Source: Bryobacterales bacterium (lineage in GTDB: Bacteria > Acidobacteriota > Terriglobia > Bryobacterales > Bryobacteraceae). Taken from it: a DNA stretch of 5,823 bases. Location: contig PLMF01000373.1 of assembly GCA_003142355.1 (NCBI GenBank), forward strand, positions 15,070 to 20,892, in the 5' to 3' direction. The notes beneath the pieces were generated by a model. It was not told the origin of the DNA, ran no database searches, and saw only the letters and a program-made list of their open reading frames with translations. Of the stretch, positions 3,652-5,823 are shown in pieces (the stretch's first letter is position 1; each line of letters opens with the position of its first letter). The position numbers and the translations under genes were made by a program.

Positions 3652-5775
3652 TCAGGCTCCTTGATCCCAGTTTGCCTCCACCGCCGCAATCTCATAGTCC
3701 CGCACGCCCGGCAGAGTGAACTCGAGAGTCCGCCCGCGCAGCCTGTATTTCAGGTCCGTGCCCGCGCGCAGGGCCTGCACCCTGCGCACCTTTGCGTTTT
3801 CCGGCAACTGGAACTTCACCGTCTGCGGGCCCAGGGGATAGGTCTCCCGGAACCAGCCTCGCGCAAAATTCGGGTTGGTGTAATTCAGGATGTGAATGGC
3901 GAAGCCCGGCTCGGTCTGCCAGGCGAACAGCTCCACCAGGCCGCTGCCTTCCACCCGCACCGGGGCGCGGTCCCTGGAGACCCACCGTACCGCCTGCTGC
4001 AAGAGGCGGCTCAGGTCGCCGTCGCCCGAGCGCCAGAAGCTGCGGTCCACATCGCCGGGCAGCCAGATGCGGCGGCTCAGACCGTCCTCGGTCATCACGA
4101 TGGCCGGCTCGTCCGTCTTGGGCGTGCGGGGGTAGACCATTTCGGGCGGATACGCGGGATAGGGCGGCACGACGGTCAGGATCTGCGGCAGACGGGTCTT
4201 CACGGGCAGGCGGTATTCGGCGCCGGGGAAGACCTGGGTCTCCTCGAAGCCGTTGAGAATGGGGTGGCGCTGCTCGATGCGCGCGTAATAGGAATTGCCC
4301 TTGGGACCCTGGACGTCGCCGGCTACCTTGACGCCAAACACGTCCGCCAGGCCCAGCTCCTGGCGGCGCGCGCCGGCGCCGTCGTAGCGGCCGGTTTCGA
4401 AGGTGGCGAGCAATCCGCCGCCGGCGTGCCCGTACTCGCGCAATTGGCGGCACTGGGTATCGGTGAGCAGGGCCACGTTGGGCAGGATCACGGCGGCGTA
4501 CTTCTTGAGCGTCTGTGGATCGAGATCGTCTTCGTGCACGAAGTCGAAGAGAAACCGGCCCTCGAGCAAGGCATAATACATGCCCTGGAGGAAGTCGCTC
4601 GAGCTCCCGCCGCCGGGCGGATCGTAGGACGCGTTCATGCGCTGGCTGAAAACCACGGCAAGGTTGGCCACCGGCCGCCGGTTGACGAAATGCGGCTGAT
4701 ACTTGGCGATCCATTGAAAGAAATCGCGGCCCGCCGCGCGCCAGCGCTGGTCCTCCGGCGCGCCGCCCAGCCAGTGGTACCAGGGCACCATGCCGCTGGC
4801 GGTGGTCTGCGCCATCCACATGGTGACTTCCACGGGCGACTTTGCGGTATGCCGCCACAGGGGCTGCGAGTTGGCGTAAGAGCCGGTCACATTGGTTATC
4901 GTGCGACCCTTCATGACCGATTGCGCCACACGGCCCTGCTGCGCGCAGTCCCAAATGGGGGTGATGCCACTGCGGCCCTGGTGGTCGGCGTTGAACCAGG
5001 CCGCCACGCCGGCGAGCTTACGCAGGTCGGTGGTGGCGCGAATGCCGCCACCCAGGTTGCCCACGTAGACGCTGTCGAGCTTCTTCTCCCGTGCGGCGGT
5101 GTCCCACAGCTTCCAGACTTCCAGCACGCGCGCCATGTGCTGCTCGAGGAAAGCGGGGCTGCACCGGTCGGCCAGGCGGTGGCAGGCTTCGCAATAGCAC
5201 GGCGGAGGAAGCACTGCTCCGGGCCAGCCGTTGGTGAAGAAGCCGTCTACGTCGTAGAGGGAATTCACCTCGCGGATGATGGCGGTCATCTGCTCGGTGA
5301 AGTAGGTGGTGAACATGCAGGTGGCGAACAACTCGGGCGATTCGGCATGGCGTACGGGCTGGCCGTCGGCCTGGCGCCGGAACCATTCGGGATGGGCGTT
5401 GAGCGCCTCTTCGAACGCCTGGTTACAGTCCAGACGGGCCACCACGCGCATGCCGCGCGATTTGGCCGCCTTGGCGAAATCGCCGAAGAGGTCGCGGTCG
5501 CCTAGAAACTGGCTGCGATGGTGATACGGGATCCTGGTGGGATAGAACGCCACGATGCCGCCGGCGTTGAGCAGCAGGGCGTCCAGCTTGAGGCTGCTCC
5601 AATAGTCCATCCATGGCGCGATGTCCAACTTTTGCGGGTCCTGCTGGTTGAAGTTGACCTGGCCGCAGCGCCGCATGTTCTGATACCAGGGCGTGGCGGA
5701 CTGAGCGGGTTGCGCCGCCCCGAGGAAAGGCAGAGCGGTTGAGGAAATGAGGAGATGCCGGCGAGAGAGTTGCAT
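3652..5775 (-). CDS. Tat-exported GHL6-like glycosidase-type protein with GH42 trimerisation-like domain
   Basis: This 707-residue exported protein probably acts on carbohydrate. A twin-arginine signal (S4-R5-R6-HLL, hydrophobic stretch 8-20) directs it out of the cytoplasm, with cleavage likely near SATP (26-29). Residues about 35-345 look like a TIM-barrel of the hypothetical glycosyl hydrolase 6 type: strand LDALLLNAGG, the FYPTRIPYHH segment, RDLFGDFAKAAKSRGMRVVARLD, the HPEWF motif at 128-132, and DVDGFFTNGW (175-184), where D178 is a candidate active-site residue. CYCEAC (193-198) follows. Residues about 365-480 resemble the GH42 beta-galactosidase trimerisation domain (flavodoxin-like; KKYAAVILPNVALLT, then GGGLLATFETG). 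The C-terminal third is beta-rich. Enzyme activity and substrate are not established, and proteins of this family are mostly uncharacterised. The ATG at 5775 has no Shine-Dalgarno. The gene appears to lead an operon with the hicB remnant and hicBA. Confidence 0.8.
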   Translation of the reverse strand: MQLSRRHLLISSTALPFLGAAQPAQSATPWYQNMRRCGQVNFNQQDPQKLDIAPWMDYWSSLKLDALLLNAGGIVAFYPTRIPYHHRSQFLGDRDLFGDFAKAAKSRGMRVVARLDCNQAFEEALNAHPEWFRRQADGQPVRHAESPELFATCMFTTYFTEQMTAIIREVNSLYDVDGFFTNGWPGAVLPPPCYCEACHRLADRCSPAFLEQHMARVLEVWKLWDTAAREKKLDSVYVGNLGGGIRATTDLRKLAGVAAWFNADHQGRSGITPIWDCAQQGRVAQSVMKGRTITNVTGSYANSQPLWRHTAKSPVEVTMWMAQTTASGMVPWYHWLGGAPEDQRWRAAGRDFFQWIAKYQPHFVNRRPVANLAVVFSQRMNASYDPPGGGSSSDFLQGMYYALLEGRFLFDFVHEDDLDPQTLKKYAAVILPNVALLTDTQCRQLREYGHAGGGLLATFETGRYDGAGARRQELGLADVFGVKVAGDVQGPKGNSYYARIEQRHPILNGFEETQVFPGAEYRLPVKTRLPQILTVVPPYPAYPPEMVYPRTPKTDEPAIVMTEDGLSRRIWLPGDVDRSFWRSGDGDLSRLLQQAVRWVSRDRAPVRVEGSGLVELFAWQTEPGFAIHILNYTNPNFARGWFRETYPLGPQTVKFQLPENAKVRRVQALRAGTDLKYRLRGRTLEFTLPGVRDYEIAAVEANWDQGA

Positions 5776-5780
5776 AGTCC

Positions 5781-5796
5781 GGCTTTATTGTAAGCC
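5781..5796 (-). promoter_or_regulatory. Putative -10 box within an inverted repeat, upstream of the GHL6-like gene
   Basis: On the minus strand TACAAT (5792-5787, 5 of 6 to TATAAT) would start transcription about five bases before the ATG at 5775. The box sits in the inverted repeat GGCTT-ACAATA-AAGCC, which has 5-base perfect arms. A protein binding this repeat would block the promoter. No clear -35 is found; TTGGGG at 5817-5812 would leave a 19-base spacer. Confidence 0.45.
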
Positions 5797-5802
5797 CAAG
5801 AG

Positions 5803-5816
5803 TGGGGCGGACCCCA
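5803..5816. repeat. Small GC hairpin near the right edge
   Basis: TGGGG (5803-5807), a CGGA loop and CCCCA (5812-5816) form a perfect 5-base stem. It lies upstream of the GHL6-like gene promoter and overlaps where a -35 would be. It might be an operator or part of a structure extending beyond the edge. No gene is visible in 5776-5823. Confidence 0.35.
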
Positions 5817-5823
5817 ATAAGCG

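Noticed and set aside
3634..5505. 623-codon open frame on the plus strand opposite the GHL6-like gene
   Set aside because: It is antisense to a clearly recognisable Tat-signal, glycosidase-like protein. It lacks any domain I recognise and has the biased Ala/Gly/His/Arg composition typical of antisense frames in GC-rich DNA.
1..5823. tRNA, rRNA, CRISPR array, transposase or insertion-sequence ends
   Set aside because: I looked for cloverleaf-like patterns, spaced direct repeats, DDE or serine-recombinase motifs and long terminal repeats on both strands and saw none.

Overview
This is a GC-rich bacterial chromosomal window with two exported carbohydrate-type proteins flanking a compact run of three toxin-antitoxin (TA) modules. 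The organism is probably an Acidobacteriota member of the Solibacter/Bryobacter type. That is an inference from overall character: high GC, short Tat-signal proteins beginning M-x-RR-x-F/L-L, a GHL6-like exported protein, and many small TA operons. No phylogenetic marker is complete here.

Layout: (i) 1-365, minus strand: the 5' end of an ABC-F ATPase running off the left edge. (ii) 412-1434, plus: a Tat-exported SMP-30/gluconolactonase-family protein, divergent from the ABC-F gene across a gap of under 50 bases in which both putative -10 boxes lie on the same AT-rich heptamer. (iii) 1501-2086, plus: brnT-brnA with an 86-base overlap, followed by a hairpin at the brnA stop. (iv) 2190-2841, plus: vapB-vapC with an RHH antitoxin, a PIN toxin and an 11-base overlap. 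(v) 2842-3031: a convergent spacer with no gene. (vi) 3032-3462, minus: hicB-hicA. (vii) 3476-3648, minus: a decayed second HicB-like antitoxin, described here from a hand translation. (viii) 3652-5775, minus: a 707-residue Tat-exported GHL6-like/GH42-trimerisation-domain protein. (ix) 5776-5823: its promoter region with two small inverted repeats.

How the pieces relate: the three TA pairs are from different toxin families (a BrnT RelE-like RNase, a PIN RNase and a HicA dsRBD-like RNase), so they are unlikely to cross-neutralise. On the minus strand the glycosidase-like gene, the hicB remnant, hicB and hicA are separated by only 3, 1 (to the upstream hicB ATG) and -1 bases. They look like one transcript, so the HicBA pair may be expressed as a passenger of the glycosidase-like gene.

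A second theme is initiation. Every gene that begins a transcription unit lacks a visible Shine-Dalgarno and has a -10-like hexamer about 7 to 12 bases before its start codon, suggesting leaderless or near-leaderless mRNAs. Most internal genes (brnA, vapC, the hicB remnant and probably hicB) do have purine-rich ribosome sites. I see no wholly new system. The most unusual points are the antitoxin remnant joined to a live HicBA pair, the operator that appears to include the vapB start codon, and the shared divergent -10 box.
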